Source: Cryptomeria japonica
Lineage: Eukaryota; Streptophyta; Pinopsida; Cupressales; Cupressaceae
Length of the DNA stretch: 64,000 nt
NCBI RefSeq assembly: GCF_030272615.1
Contig: NC_081412.1
Location: 549,354,488 to 549,418,487 of the forward strand
Direction: 5' to 3'
This document shows, in pieces, positions 24,691 to 36,531 of this stretch. Position 1 is the stretch's first letter; every line of letters begins with the position of its first letter. The translations under genes were made by a program, and so were the position numbers. Below the pieces are notes generated by a model. That model did no database searches and had not been told where the DNA came from. It saw nothing but the letters and a program-made list of their open reading frames with translations.

Positions 24691-25719
24691 GCGTATGACC
24701 AGGCAAAATTAATTTGTCGTTCTTTGAAGAAACTTATGAATTTTGACCTTTCAGACTCTGTCAATGATTGAGCTAGGAATATGTTGTGTGGAACCTCTTC
24801 TGTACCAATGTTTGTTTTGATAGTCTCCTCGACCAACATGGATGAATTTTCTTCATATGATGCTGGGAGAATGTTGAGCCTTCCATCTTCGGGTGCCTCA
24901 GAGAGGTTTTCACCCTCAGATACGTCCTTTCTTTTTACTTTTTTGGGGTTAGATAGTGCCATAGTGTGGTTTTTGCCATAAGACCCTTGATTTGTTCTTA
25001 TTTTCACATTTTTGCGACTGGAAGGTCCGACACCCTCGCCAAAATATGCCATGCTATTGAGTTCTATAGTGTATCCCACTTTATGGTCTCCAGGGGGAAG
25101 ATCATCTCGTATGCCTAGATAGTCAATAAAAGCTTCATCATTTTGAAATGTATCCAACTGTGTAAGTCCTTCATGATCCCAGTCAATGAGTTGGTGGTGA
25201 ACAAGGGGAAGGCCGTTAATGTCTTCAAAGTTAGGGGAGCTAAGAGTGAAGATGTGATTATATTCAGGTATGTCAAGGTAATTATCGAGGTCATCGATGG
25301 CACTCTCCTCATCAGTCTCGATCACGAGCGAATCCAAATTATCATCACTAGTAGCGCATTCTGGGACAGGTGTTCTCATCCTATGTGATTTCAACCTAGA
25401 ATCTTGAGACAAGGATTGTGTGGAATCCTCCTGGGTTGTGTCTTGACCAACTCTGAACTTGTTATAAAATTCCTCTTCTTCTGTGGGTTCATCTGGCTCT
25501 TTGAATATCTTGGTGAGCTCATAGTCACTAGAAGACTTGTCTGAACCCCATTCCCATTCATTAGAATCTGTGGAGTAGCGATCCTCTTGTTGCATTTTGG
25601 CAGCTTTGATTTGTAAGGCTTCTTCTATCCTTTTGGTGTGGATCTTGGAAGTTAAGAAACCAAGTCCTTTCGAGCGTTCCTTTTTGAAGGTCAATTCAGG
25701 TTGTAAAGGTTCTGTGATG

Positions 25720-25853
25720 CCTTCCTTGCGTAACCCCAAAGGGATTTTTCCATCATACCCGAATTTTTGTAGCATTTTGAAGCCTTTGCCATATTTCTCA
25801 CAAGGTAGGTTGATATGATCTTGTGTTTCCTCTTCATTGTCCCTAAAAAGCAT
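25720..25853 (-). other. G-patch-like segment after the protease
   Basis: The sequence KYGKGFKMLQKFGYDGKIPLG, followed by basic residues, resembles a G-patch, a glycine-rich RNA-binding motif found after the protease in some plant retroelements. It lies in frame between protease and RT. The identity rests on glycine spacing only. Confidence 0.5.
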
Positions 25854-26270
25854 TTTATATAAATCTTCCTCTTCTAGTTAACCCCATCTTTGAAAGGTAG
25901 TAGGGTCCCATTTGAGCATCATGATGGATATTTGCTTGTTAGGATGTGGTCTTCCATATTCTTTTGGGGAACTCATGACTTGTCATAAGTACATGGTCTG
26001 ATTGAAAGTATATTCCCCCATGCCTTTGTCCTGAAATTTGCCTTTAAGCTCACCTTGTTTTGATGTCGAAGGTTTTAATGACTCAGGATCAATATATGCC
26101 AATGAAGGAACAGCCTCACGATTACTAGGAATGATGGTCTCTGTCTTTGATTTCAGGTTATTGTAGTATATGAATGGATTAGGATCACTGTTAACTGTTA
26201 CTTCGACTCCATTATGAGGAAACTTAATGCATTGGTGATATGTGGATGGGACTGTCCTCATTTCATGAAT

Positions 26271-29072
26271 CTAAGGACATCCTAACAATATGTTATAAGT
26301 GAGATTTAAATCCAGGACTTGACAAACCACATCCTTTGTAACTGGCCCAACTCTGAGAGGTAAGGTGACCGTGCCCTTGGATGAATGCTCTTTGTCATCA
26401 TAAGCCTTAATGGTGATTTGATTTGTAGAATTCACATCTTTATCAGAATATCCCAATTGTGTGATAGTGCTTAATGTGCAAATGTTTAGACCTGCCCCTC
26501 CATCTATCAGGACTCTTTTTATTCGATGTTTGTGTATGAAGGCTTCAATGTGTAATGGTGCATTATGTGGCTGACTTACGGATGCGTCATCAGCTTCTAT
26601 GAATGTAAGGGAGTGTGGAATGGAAAGGTATCCCACCATGGCTTGAAACTGGTCCACGTTTAGATCAGTAGGAACAGAAGTATCTCTCAAGATTTTGTCA
26701 AGAATGGCTTTATGTGCAGGGGATATGCGCAGGAGCTCAAGAATGGAAATGAGCACGGGTGTCTTCCCTAACTGTTCTACAAGGTCGTACTCAGGTTTGG
26801 TTGATGAGGAAGCGGTGTTCTTAGCTGGAGCACCTTGTAAAGTTATTTTACCTCGGCGGGTTGTAACATGACATTTAGAGGTAGGTTCAGAAGAAGATCC
26901 AACACCTTTTAGGACAATCTTGGGTCTCTGGGTAGAATTCTCAGACGCTTTGTCCTTGATGATAATGGTAGAGACATAATTGTCCATCGAGATGTGATTG
27001 ATAGTTGAATCATAGTTGTAGGATGCTTTGGTATAGTTGGTTTGATCCTCTGTGGCTTTAGCTTTTCCCTTGTCATGTTTTGGGAATGGTTCCTTAAACA
27101 TCTCATGTTCTTGATTGGAGGAATGTCCCTCAATCTCAATGTCACTTCTATCAATGAGATCTTGTATGATGTTCTTCAGTCGATGACAATTTCTTGTCTT
27201 ATGATCCTTGCTCTTATGAAATTCACAATACTCATCATCATTCCACCAATTTGGTTTAACCTTTGGTTCATATGGAGGAAAATCTGGAACTGTGATCACC
27301 TTGTTTGCCACTAGCTTCTTGAAGACTGACTCAAGTGGTTCTCCCAATGGAGTGTACTTCCTTCGTGATCTGGAAGTTGTTTGAGTATTCACTTGATTGT
27401 TTGTAGAACTTGATCCCAAAAAAATGACTTTGGGTTGCACTGTGTTGGCATCGACAACACCATCATTGACCGTATTCTTGTTTTTATTCCAAAATCTTGG
27501 CTTGTCTTTTCCTTTAAAGTCATCTTTGTTTTCCTTGAATATTTTAATGACTCCTTGTTCAATTAGGACCTTTTTTGTCGCTAAGCCTTTTTCAATGACG
27601 TCCTTGAAGGTGGACAAACAAGATTTCCTTAAGTCATAACCAATCTCTTTGTTAACATTTTGGGTGAACATTTCTACCATTTGTTTTTGTGGAATTTCAC
27701 AAGAGCATCTGCTGGCTAGATTTCTCCATCTTTGTAAAAATGATGCAAAAGACTCTCCCTCTTTTTGCTTAGTATTGCACAAAGTAGTGACTGATATGTC
27801 TGTCTCTATGTTGTAGGAGAAATGTTGAATAAATGCCTCTGCTAAGTCACCCCATGACTTAATTCCAGGTGGAAGTTGGGAGAACCATTCCATAGCTTGA
27901 TCACCTAAGCTTTGTGGGAATAATCTCATCAAATATGTCTCTTCTGCTGCTACCTCAATGCAAGCTGTGAAAAACTATCTTATGTGTGCCTTAGGATCCC
28001 CTTTTCCTCTATACTTATCAAATTTAGGCATCACAAAATGTGTAGGAAATGGAGGCATTGGAATGCTCTTATCAAATGGATAAGGACATATGTCTCTCAT
28101 TGTGTATGTTGGCTTCAGTGTATTTATGTCCTCCATTTTCTTTTGTAAGTCCCTGATTTGTTGTTCCAAACTGCTCTTAGGTGGAGATCGACTTCTTGGA
28201 CCATATCCTATGTTTAAGGTACCCATTTGAGGAGGAGCATGTTGCATATATGGATGATATTGATCATACACATGTTCATATGGAGGAGGTTTGTAATGAT
28301 GCTGTGTATATGGACCACTTGGTATAGATTCATGTTGAGGAACCCCATATCTATTTTGCGCATATATACCATATTCTACAGGCATGTCATGTTCCATTGT
28401 GTTGCCCCCAAATTTGACATGAGGTTTCCTTGTGTCCAAATTTTGAGCATGCCTTTGAATATCCAATTGCTTTGGTGGTTGTTCCTTAGCATTGGTATGT
28501 GATTGAGCATATCTGTCTGCATAAAACTTCCATAATGGTCTACGAAAGTGAGTATCATATGCTTGACCATATGTATGTGGGACCTCTGGTTTTTGAAGCA
28601 AAACTGATGGTGATTCAGGTACCATGTGTGGTCCTCTATTTCCTCCACTATTAGGTCTCTTTTGATCCATATTGGGGTGAGGTTGTTGCAAAGGTCGATT
28701 TTCCATTATTTGAGACATGTCAAAATCATGAGGTATCTTGGCTCCACTTTGTGCCATCATTTGTAAGAAGTATTGTCTATCCCTCCTCATTATTTCCTCA
28801 ACCAATCGATTGAAATGGGGATTCATAATGGATTCTTCCACATCTCCTGAATGTACTGAAAAGTTGTCCACATTGTCATTGTGTGTAGCATTGTTGTTTA
28901 TAGTGTCCATATTCTCAACATTTGGAACGTTTCTATAGACATCCATGTCAGGTAATGTAGTATGATCAGAATTGAAAAAGATATCATTGTCATACTCATA
29001 AGAACTCATGTTTGCAGACTCTTGAGCCTCTTTAGTTTCTCTCCTAGATTTTTGAAGACGGGTTTCAACCAT
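26271..29072 (-). pseudogene. Tat gag and protease region
   Basis: The gag N-terminus is polar and rich in Asn, Pro, His and Tyr (27975-29072). The capsid-like retrotransposon gag block follows at about 27540-27990 (RLFPQSLGDQAMEWFSQLPP, FLQRWRNLASR). A zinc-knuckle-like YCEFHKSKDHKTRNC lies near 27200. The aspartic protease is at about 26270-26560, with active-site VLIDGGAGLNI near 26490-26515 and the flap-side NILLGCP end. One TAG, in a HIR-stop-FFTA context where Q is usual, interrupts gag. Confidence 0.9.
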
Positions 29073-29559
29073 GAACTAGGTATTGACCAAGATGTGAGAG
29101 ACTAGATGAAAAATGGAAAGAGTATGGAAGACCAAGAGTTGAATGGAATGTAAATGAATCTAAGGTGTACTTGCAATGTCCCAAGTGTAAGACCAAGTAT
29201 GTATGTAGTAGAGTAGGTGTGACTTCCAAAGAGAGGATAGTTTCTCTTGATGAGGTAAGTTGACCTTGACCCTAAGTAAAACCAAATGAGACCCAAAGGT
29301 AAGAAACCTTGATGAGGGACCACTTAGCAAAATGTTGTTGTATGTAGTGTGTTGACAAAGTATGATGAGGACAAGCAAGTGACCTTTGGACTCAAGTTTA
29401 GACAATTGTGAAGGTAAAGTGAGATGTGAAGTAATGATGGACTTTGTGAGACCCAAGGATAGGTTGACTGCTAAATGAAACCCTGGAGAAATGACCTAGG
29501 AAGCTCAAGAATTTTGAAACTGACTGTGTTTGCTTGCTGGACTATAACAGTTTTTCAAT

Positions 29560-29870
29560 TCTGGACACAGACGTGCCTGTATACTTCACAAACGTAGTTT
29601 CCCAACACAGGCGTTGCTCTGCTTAACACAGATGCACTTCTGCAATTTTTTGCAAAGTGTAATGTTGATTTTGTTGGATCACAGATGCGGTTTCTTGACA
29701 CAAACGTGGCTCTGTTTAACACAGACGCGCCTCTGAGTTTTTTGCAAAGTGTAATGTTGACTTGTGGACACAGATGTGTTTCTGCCCTTCACAAACGCGA
29801 CTAGACAACACAGACGCTATTATGCTCGACACAGACGCGTTTCTGCAAATTTTGTGCAATTTTTCCAATC
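29560..29870 (-). repeat. Degenerate CACAGACGCG array in the Tat 5' leader
   Basis: About a dozen spaced copies of CACAGACGCG, CACAGATGCA, CACAAACGTG and variants, upstream of gag on the coding strand. The core is the reverse complement of the array at 17510-17750. No coding potential. Confidence 0.7.
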
Positions 29871-30939
29871 TGTGAAGTTGTTTTGCTGTGACCAAATCTG
29901 ACTGTTTAATTGTTTTTTCGTGACAAGAGGACACAATGTTGTTGAGGACTCAATGTTTGCAAGTGTCTAGACTCCAAAATGACTCCAAGAAAGTGTGTTG
30001 TTTGATGTAAAAAATGTTTAGCATACACTTGAAGACACAAAAGACACAATGTTTTGCTGTTTGGTCTTGAATGTTTTGAATGTTTAAAATAAGTCAAGCA
30101 CAATTCTTATGGCTGGCCAAGACAATAGTTGTTGATCCCACATGGGGTTTTACCCCCGAGGCTACGCTATTCAGAGTGGATACTTAGATGCTTGACCTCA
30201 TTGGCTCCACCCTCGGCACTCACTTCTCAGGTCAGCCAAGCATCAGTCTCCATGAAAACTCCCCGTGGTGAACTTTGTATCTCTACTACGAACCGTATGT
30301 GTGTGGACTGCTACCAGAGGTCCGACCTCCTGCCCCAACAACTAGAAGGATTTGGGCTTCTAAAACAAAAAGGTGCTAGTAAGGGCATCCGCTCATGTGG
30401 CCATACATGCGGCACTTTCAGTTCTATAAATACAGAAGGCTCCCAGCCGGTAGGGGTTACGCCCTACAAATGATCAAATAATTTTGATCAAACGGGTTTA
30501 TGGGGAGACATAGTGTCGGTATGAACTAATCAGCACACGTTATCCATAGTTTTCACCATGAATACAGTTGTTTATAGTGGTTCGGAAGAGGTGGGTTTTC
30601 CTCGCTACCACTTGGGTCGTTCTCTTCTCACTAGTAGTCCTAATGACCACATGGGAAGATAGGCCCTCTAAAGATTAAACAAAAATAGCCTATTGCTCAA
30701 GACACAAAAGACAATGATTCAATTTTAGTGCACCAATTGAAGTGTTTGCTAGTCTACAAAAACAAGGCACATAATAAAAATCCAAAAACCCTTGCCAAGG
30801 ACTTGCATCAAAGATTTATTAGTAGTTTGGATTGTTTCAAATGATCACCCCTTCCTGCAAGCACACAAGTTAGGTAAATTTTAGATCCAAAAAACTTTGT
30901 GAAATAGGGGCCTTCAACAATGCGTTTTGTTGACCAATT
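29871..30939. other. Tat 5' leader, central part
   Basis: The leader contains a GC-richer block at about 30130-30480, open on the plus strand for 114 codons but without recognised domains, followed by a conserved-looking stretch (GGTGGGTTTTCCTCGCTACC) near 30590. I treat it as untranslated leader, perhaps structured for packaging. Confidence 0.4.
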
Positions 30940-31850
30940 CAAAGATCTGATTCATCATTAAAAAAGACCACTTGTTAAATTTCAAGAGATTTCCAGAAAT
31001 GTAAGAAAATCCAAAAAATTTGCTAATTTACTTTAAAAATTAATTTTTTATGAAAAATCATAAAAATTTCATATAAAATGCAAAATCAATCCAAAAAATC
31101 TAAAATTTTTACTGGAGAGTCTTGATGGACTTCCAAACTTGCACAAAAACTTTTCTACAACAAATCTAAGCAGTTTGTGAGATATGAGTAAAATAATGCA
31201 AAACCCTAATTTTCAAAGATCTAATTTTTGAGGAATGATTTTGCATCAAATTTAAAATCACAAAGAATAGATCCTGTGTATAATTTTGAGAGATTTCCAA
31301 AAATATAAGAAAATATGACAAATTCATAATTTTCTCTCAAAATTAATTTTTTATGAAAAATCATAAAAAATTCATATAAAATGCAAAATCGATCCAAAAA
31401 ATCTGAAATTTTTATTAAATCTTTCTAATACTTTTCTTGACTTGCAAAAACAATGTTATATCAAAATTCAAAGTGGTTTGTGAGATCTGATCAAAATAAG
31501 GAAAAACCTTAATTTTTAAAGATCCGATTTTTAGGGAAATATTTTGCATCAAAATTAAATTCACAAAGAATAGATCATATGTATAATTATGAGAAATTTC
31601 CAAAAATATAATAAAATCCAAAAAATTATCTCATTTTCTCTCAAAATTAATTTTTTATGAAAAAACATAAAAAATTAATAGAAAATGAAAATGTACTTCA
31701 AAATTTCTGAATTTTGGATTGAGAGCTCCTGATACTTTCTTCAACTTGCAAAAAATATTTGGTGCTAAATTTCCAAGCCGTTTATGAGATATGATCAAAT
31801 CTCTCCAAGATCTTGATTTTGTGTCCAAAACCCTAGCCGCACAAGGTTAT
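30940..31850. repeat. Three imperfect tandem copies of a ~303-bp AT-rich unit
   Basis: The block TTAATTTTTTATGAAAAA recurs at 31040, 31343 and 31647. The flanking phrases GAGATTTCCAAAAATATAA and AGATCTGATCAAA repeat in register. It lies in the leader next to the PBS. Confidence 0.8.
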
Positions 31851-31926
31851 TCTCCAAATTGTTTTACAAAATAGCAATATAGGGTTAGAAAAATCTGCAA
31901 AAAACATAGATCTAAGAAAAATCTAT

Positions 31927-31944
31927 GTCCCACGGGGCGTGCCA
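31927..31944 (-). promoter_or_regulatory. Primer binding site of the Tat element
   Basis: On the minus strand TGGCACGCCCCGTGGGAC starts three bases inside the 5' LTR end. The leading TGG pairs with a tRNA CCA end. I do not assign the tRNA. Confidence 0.75.
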
Positions 31945-31947
31945 AAA

Positions 31948-32831
31948 TGTATATGGTAAAAATGGATAACAATAATAACAATATTGAAAGGCTAAATGAA
32001 TTCAACCACAAAACCCTAGCCTAACAATCAACAAAGATCCACCATAACATATGAAGATTACCTAAGACAATGCAAATCACATGAAATCACAAAGATTATA
32101 CCATCACATGTCCAATAGGGTTTTGATCTCCATTCTTCCTATCTCCATTGATCTTGCTTGATATATTTGCTCTCAGATTTTATATGCACAAGAGCTCAAC
32201 AAAGAACGGAATGTGGTTGCAAGTAGGATCATAGTGTAGTCAATTGATCAAGTCATTAGCTCATTAGGGTTTTATAATGAAGGAAGCATCTCCTTATATA
32301 GAAGACACTATATGAAATGGAGGGATAAGATTGAGAGGTGTAAAAGGAGGTCGGCTATGATTAAAGGGTAGGTAAAAGAAATAATAAAATAATGAAAGGG
32401 GTAGGTAGTGTATGAATTAAGAGATGAATGACATGTGTCATAGGTAGAAAAGGCTAATGAATTAATTAAATAAATAAAGATTTATTTAATTAATAGAAGA
32501 AGTGGGATCAATTAAATAAATAAGATATTTATTTAATTTAGGAAAATGATAATTTAAATAAATAAATGTATTTATTTAAATGAGAAATAAGGCTAGAAGA
32601 GGATAAATGAGAAATAAGGCTACAAGAGGATAAATGAATTAATTAAATAAATAAGGATTTATTTAATTAATAGAAGAATTAAGCTAAGATAATTAAATAA
32701 GGCTAGAAGAGGATAAATGAGAAATAAGGCTAGAAGAGGATAAATGAGAAATAAGGCTACAAGAGGATAAATGAATTAATTAAATAAATAAGGATTTATT
32801 TAATTAGACTGGACAATTTTAGGTGTCTACA
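31948..32831 (-). repeat. 5' LTR of the Tat element
   Basis: 884 bp, the partner of 16204-16974. It is longer because a unit containing GAGGATAAATGAGAAATAAGG is duplicated several times at about 32597-32775. Base differences from the 3' LTR are a G/A near its start, a T/C in ATCATAAAG versus ATCACAAAG, and a G/A in GATTAGAGG versus GATTAAAGG. Confidence 0.92.
32293..32302 (-). promoter_or_regulatory. TATA box in the Tat 5' LTR
   Basis: TATATAAGGA on the minus strand, mid-LTR, in the place expected for the U3 promoter. The same motif is present in the 3' LTR. Confidence 0.5.
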
Positions 32832-32836
32832 GAAGG
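32832..32836. repeat. Target-site duplication, right copy (Tat element)
   Basis: GAAGG, versus GGAGG at 16199-16203. The sequence resumes the interrupted coding frame. Confidence 0.75.
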
Positions 32837-34565
32837 TATTGTAATATTGAGATTGTACCTCATTTTATGGCTGCAATGTGTAGTTTTCTACAAAATCAAC
32901 CATTGATATAATAGTATTGATTGGGAAAGAGTCCTTACACATCCTAAATTGTTGATCCAACCACTAAGACATGTGGCTATGCATTGCATAGTTGTAGAAA
33001 ATATTTTCCTTAAAATCTGAAATAAAATCAACAACACTAACTCCTCTTGTAACCAACTCACATCTACAACCTTCACCTCCACTCTTCAAATTATATTTTA
33101 CCATCTCATGTCTCTTTTTCTCAATAATCTTCCTTTAGAATTTGCATTTGTTTCCCTCATAAAAACATGAAACAAACTTGGGTAGGCTACCACATTGTGA
33201 AAACTTCTCATTTAAAAAATCATTTATATATAAAGAGCATCTATCATCTCTAGCACATAAAAATAGATCTAACAAGTCCTTGGATGACTTTAGAAATTGT
33301 ATCACACCAGACTCCTACAACATTCCATTAGTATGTAAAGTAGAATGAATACAACATAATAGTTCATGATACATTCAAAAATCAACATGGTATTTATGAC
33401 AAATATTATGAATTTTAAGAGGCACACAATACAATGGCCTAAAAGATTCAAATGCCCTTTGTGATATTTGCAAAGTTGGATGTGTTTCATAAATTTTTTG
33501 TACAAAAATGGTTGGTTTAATTCCAAATAATTTTTAGGATGTTGTGTGTGGTCTCAATTGTCAATTCTTAACTTTAAAACATTTTTTACATTGGGTGATA
33601 CTCTAGAGTTAGAATAATAAAATTGTTGAATTTTCTCATTTACATTATTGATTAGCTTCTTATCTACACATGGAATCCTCCCACAAAAATCCCATGTATC
33701 ATTTTGAATAGGATTATCATGTCTTTCTCTTCTTGCAAGTTCTTTATCAAATGCCTTATGATTTAAGTTGAAATCAATACAAGTGTGTCTCATAAAATGA
33801 GCCTTTCTCAAATGATGGCTCACTAATGAGGTTGTGATCACTCTATGAGTAGCTCTCTTATATTTTTCCTTGCTAGTCTTTCCAATAGAATTGAGAGCAC
33901 TAAATTTTTTTTTTACGATAATAACATTTTTCTCCATCCTTTTGTTCACACGAATCTTCAATTTGGCTAGCAAAGGTCTCATTTTGTGTATCTTTAGCAA
34001 TTGTACAAAAAGTTGGCACTACTCAATCAATGTCTTATTGCTAAAATACTCATTGAAAAGTTGTGTATCCCACAATAGAATGGTTCTTGTTGACCTCTTT
34101 TGTTCCAAATTTTCTATAATGCTCTCATCAATTTCAAGTAACCATTTTAGAGTTCTTGAAGGTCTTGGATTCAGAATTTGACTTTCTTCCACACAAATAT
34201 CTTCATTTCTCATGTAATTTTGTGATACATAGCATTCAATTATTTCATTGTTTTCAATATTATCAATGTTTAAATTTCAATGGTATCAACATTTTCATTT
34301 TCATATTCAATTTGATGTTCAACATTTTTAATATCAATTTCAACTTTTTCATTTTTAATTTCAATATCATGTTCAACATTTTGATATTCAATTTCATCTT
34401 CACTTGAAATGACATTTACAGGTGGAGAAGAGGTCTCACCTTAACGAATATTTGACATACCTTGTATTCTCTTCCTATGACTTTATCTTTTTCTCTATAT
34501 TCTTTAATTTTCTCTAATGTGAGTTTTCTCTTGCCTTTTTGTTTACGACAACTGTTGCTCCCCAT
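32837..34565 (-). pseudogene. N-terminal half of a candidate transposase (family T), split by the Tat element
   Basis: The likely start is ATG 34565 (MGSNSCRKQKGKRKLT), just after a TTTTGCAG acceptor-like site. An acidic repetitive region encoded at about 34270-34420 follows. The conserved block is at 33540-33720: TWDFCGRIPCVDK, then NSRVSPNVKNVLKLRI. Near 32840-33080 comes SVVDF-like sequence (SMVDFVENYTLQP, EVQSQYYNTF), which runs directly into FVHITYGHAL at 16198 on the far side of the retrotransposon. Frameshifts and stops are present. The VSPN block and GRI block align with the plus-strand gene at 45827-47967, so both belong to one family. The enzyme type is inferred, not recognised. Confidence 0.6.
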
Positions 34566-34760
34566 TATACCTGCAAAAAGATACACAAAAATGATTAATC
34601 AAGTGAATTTTGTGTGAACAAGTCACCAAAAGCTGAAATTTGTCTATATCAGATAGAAAATCCATGCTTCTCAACTACAAAAGGAATGTGGGGACCGTTG
34701 GAATGCTCAAAACGGTTCGCTATCCTTTTTTGTATGGCTCACTAAATGGATATCAAAAAT

Positions 34761-34847
34761 AGGATCAGATATTCAATGCAGGATATCTGATCCTAGTTCT
34801 AATATCCATTAAATATCATAAAAGAGGCCCAAGGGAAAATCCCTTGG
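34761..34847. repeat. Two short perfect hairpins
   Basis: AGGATCAGATAT (34761-34772) pairs with ATATCTGATCCT (34783-34794) over a 10-nt loop. CCAAGGGA pairs with TCCCTTGG at 34829-34847 over 3 nt. They lie between the transposase relic and the microsatellite. Confidence 0.7.
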
Positions 34848-34954
34848 CACTCTTTTTATTTTTTACACGATGTGGATAACCAATATCTGATCGAAGATTG
34901 GATATCAATTATTATCTAATATTCGTTGAATGTCCTAATATATATTTATATGTA

Positions 34955-34956
<2 letters not shown>

Positions 34957-35000
<44 letters not shown>

Positions 35001-35688
35001 ATATGTATACATATATACATATATATATATACATACATGTATATACACACACACACACATATATACATATATATATACATACATACATGTATGTATGTAT
35101 ATATGTGTATGTATGTATGTATGTATATACATATATACATACATATATACATACATACATATGTATATATATATATACATACATATGTATATATATGTGT
35201 ATACATGTATATATACATATATATACATGTATACACATATATACATACACACATACATATATATGTATACACATATATATACATATATACATACACACAC
35301 ACTCACTCACATATATATATGTATATACATACACATATATATATGTATATACATATATGTGTATGTGTGTATGCATATATACATGTATACATGTGTATAT
35401 ACATATATGTATATGTACATGTACATATACATATATACATATATATCTATATGTGTATGCATATATACATGTATACATGTGTATATACATATATGTATAT
35501 GTACATGTACATATACATATATATACATATACATATATGTATATATACATGTACATATACATATATGTATATGTACATGTATATATACATATATATACAT
35601 ATATGTATATGTACATGTATATACAATGTAGATATACATTTATATGTATGTATATGTATGTATATGTATTTATGTATATGTATATATA

Positions 35689-35731
<43 letters not shown>

Positions 35732-36075
35732 ATACATATACATACATATATATACATATACATATACATATATATATATATACATATACATACATATATA
35801 TGCATATACATATACATATATATATATACATATACATACATATATATACATATACATATACATACATACATATATATATATACATACATATATATATATA
35901 TACATACATATTATTATATACATATACATATATATACATATATGTCTATATGTATATATGTGTGTATATATATATATGTATGTATTGTACTATATATAAT
36001 ATATGGTGCATATTATATAATATATACTATATAGTATATAATATATATTATATATTTTATTATATATTATATATA
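34957..36075. repeat. TA/CA/TG microsatellite, ~1.1 kb
   Basis: It starts as a (GT)n run, then becomes a long mixture of TATG, CATA and TATA units that reads similarly on both strands. Very long open frames made of Tyr, Ile, His, Thr, Met, Val and Cys exist on both strands. They are artefacts of composition. Confidence 0.95.
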
Positions 36076-36390
36076 TAAAGCAAGAAGAGAGAGGGTAATT
36101 AGGGGGAAAGAGATGGTGAGAGGTCGTGAGGAGAGAGAGTTGGGCATGAGGGGAGATAAAGATCTAAGAACAAAGGGAAGGGGAGAGTGGCAGAGAGAAA
36201 GGGAGAGGGGTCTCGTAGGATAGGAGGTGATGGAACTCAAGGTAGAGGTACTACGTTGGTAGAGAGAGAGATGAGGAGAGTTGGCTACAGATAGGTGTAA
36301 GGTGGGAGGGATAGCAAGAGAGGTAGACCTATAGATGAAGGGAGAGAGTGTCCAAGATGGAGAGTATAAGAGGGATAGATGAAAACATGG
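36076..36390. repeat. Purine-rich GA/GGA tract
   Basis: About 300 bp of degenerate GAGAGAGG-type sequence following the microsatellite. No gene. Confidence 0.7.
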
Positions 36391-36531
36391 TTTATTTAAT
36401 ATAAAATATTATATCAAGCATATATATAATATTTTTAATATATTATATTAATATCACTAATTACATCAAATTATATATATTAGTATATAAATATTTTTAT
36501 ATGTATTAAAATATATATATAATGTATATTA

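Larger units (their letters stand above)
21546..29072 (-). pseudogene. Tat gag-pol polyprotein, single frame with nine stops
   Basis: A single minus-strand frame of about 2,500 codons from ATG 29072 to the stop at 21546, with no frameshift. Stops are at 27973 (TAG), 26268 (TAG), 25983 (TGA), 25878 (TAA), 24141 (TGA), 23928 (TGA), 22971 (TAG), 22479 (TAA) and 22278 (TAG), positions approximate to the codon. Nearly all can be explained by one transition from CAG, CAA, CGA or TGG. Domain order: gag, zinc knuckle, aspartic protease, G-patch, RT, RNase H, archaeal-type RNase H, integrase. With three LTR differences and nine stops, most stops probably predate this insertion, implying supply of proteins in trans. 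Confidence 0.93.
16204..32831 (-). mobile_element. Full-length Ty3/gypsy Tat-lineage LTR retrotransposon
   Basis: A 16,628-bp element on the minus strand. The 5' LTR is 31948-32831, the PBS 31927-31944, a long leader 29073-31926, gag-pol 21546-29072, an antisense gene 17321-19844, the PPT 16975-16988 and the 3' LTR 16204-16974. LTRs run TGTAGACACC to CCATATACA on the coding strand. The second, archaeal-type RNase H between RT-RNase H and integrase places it in the Tat lineage. Outside a length difference from tandem copies, I count only three base differences between the LTRs, so insertion was recent. It lies inside the gene whose halves are at 32837-34565 and 15545-16198. Confidence 0.93.

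Noticed and set aside
30129-30473. 114-codon plus-strand frame in the Tat leader
   Set aside because: Antisense to the leader with no recognisable features. Probably chance in a GC-richer block.
34898-36078. Open frames of 80-378 codons on both strands
   Set aside because: They lie in a TA/CA/TG microsatellite and consist of Tyr, Ile, His, Thr, Met and Cys repeats.
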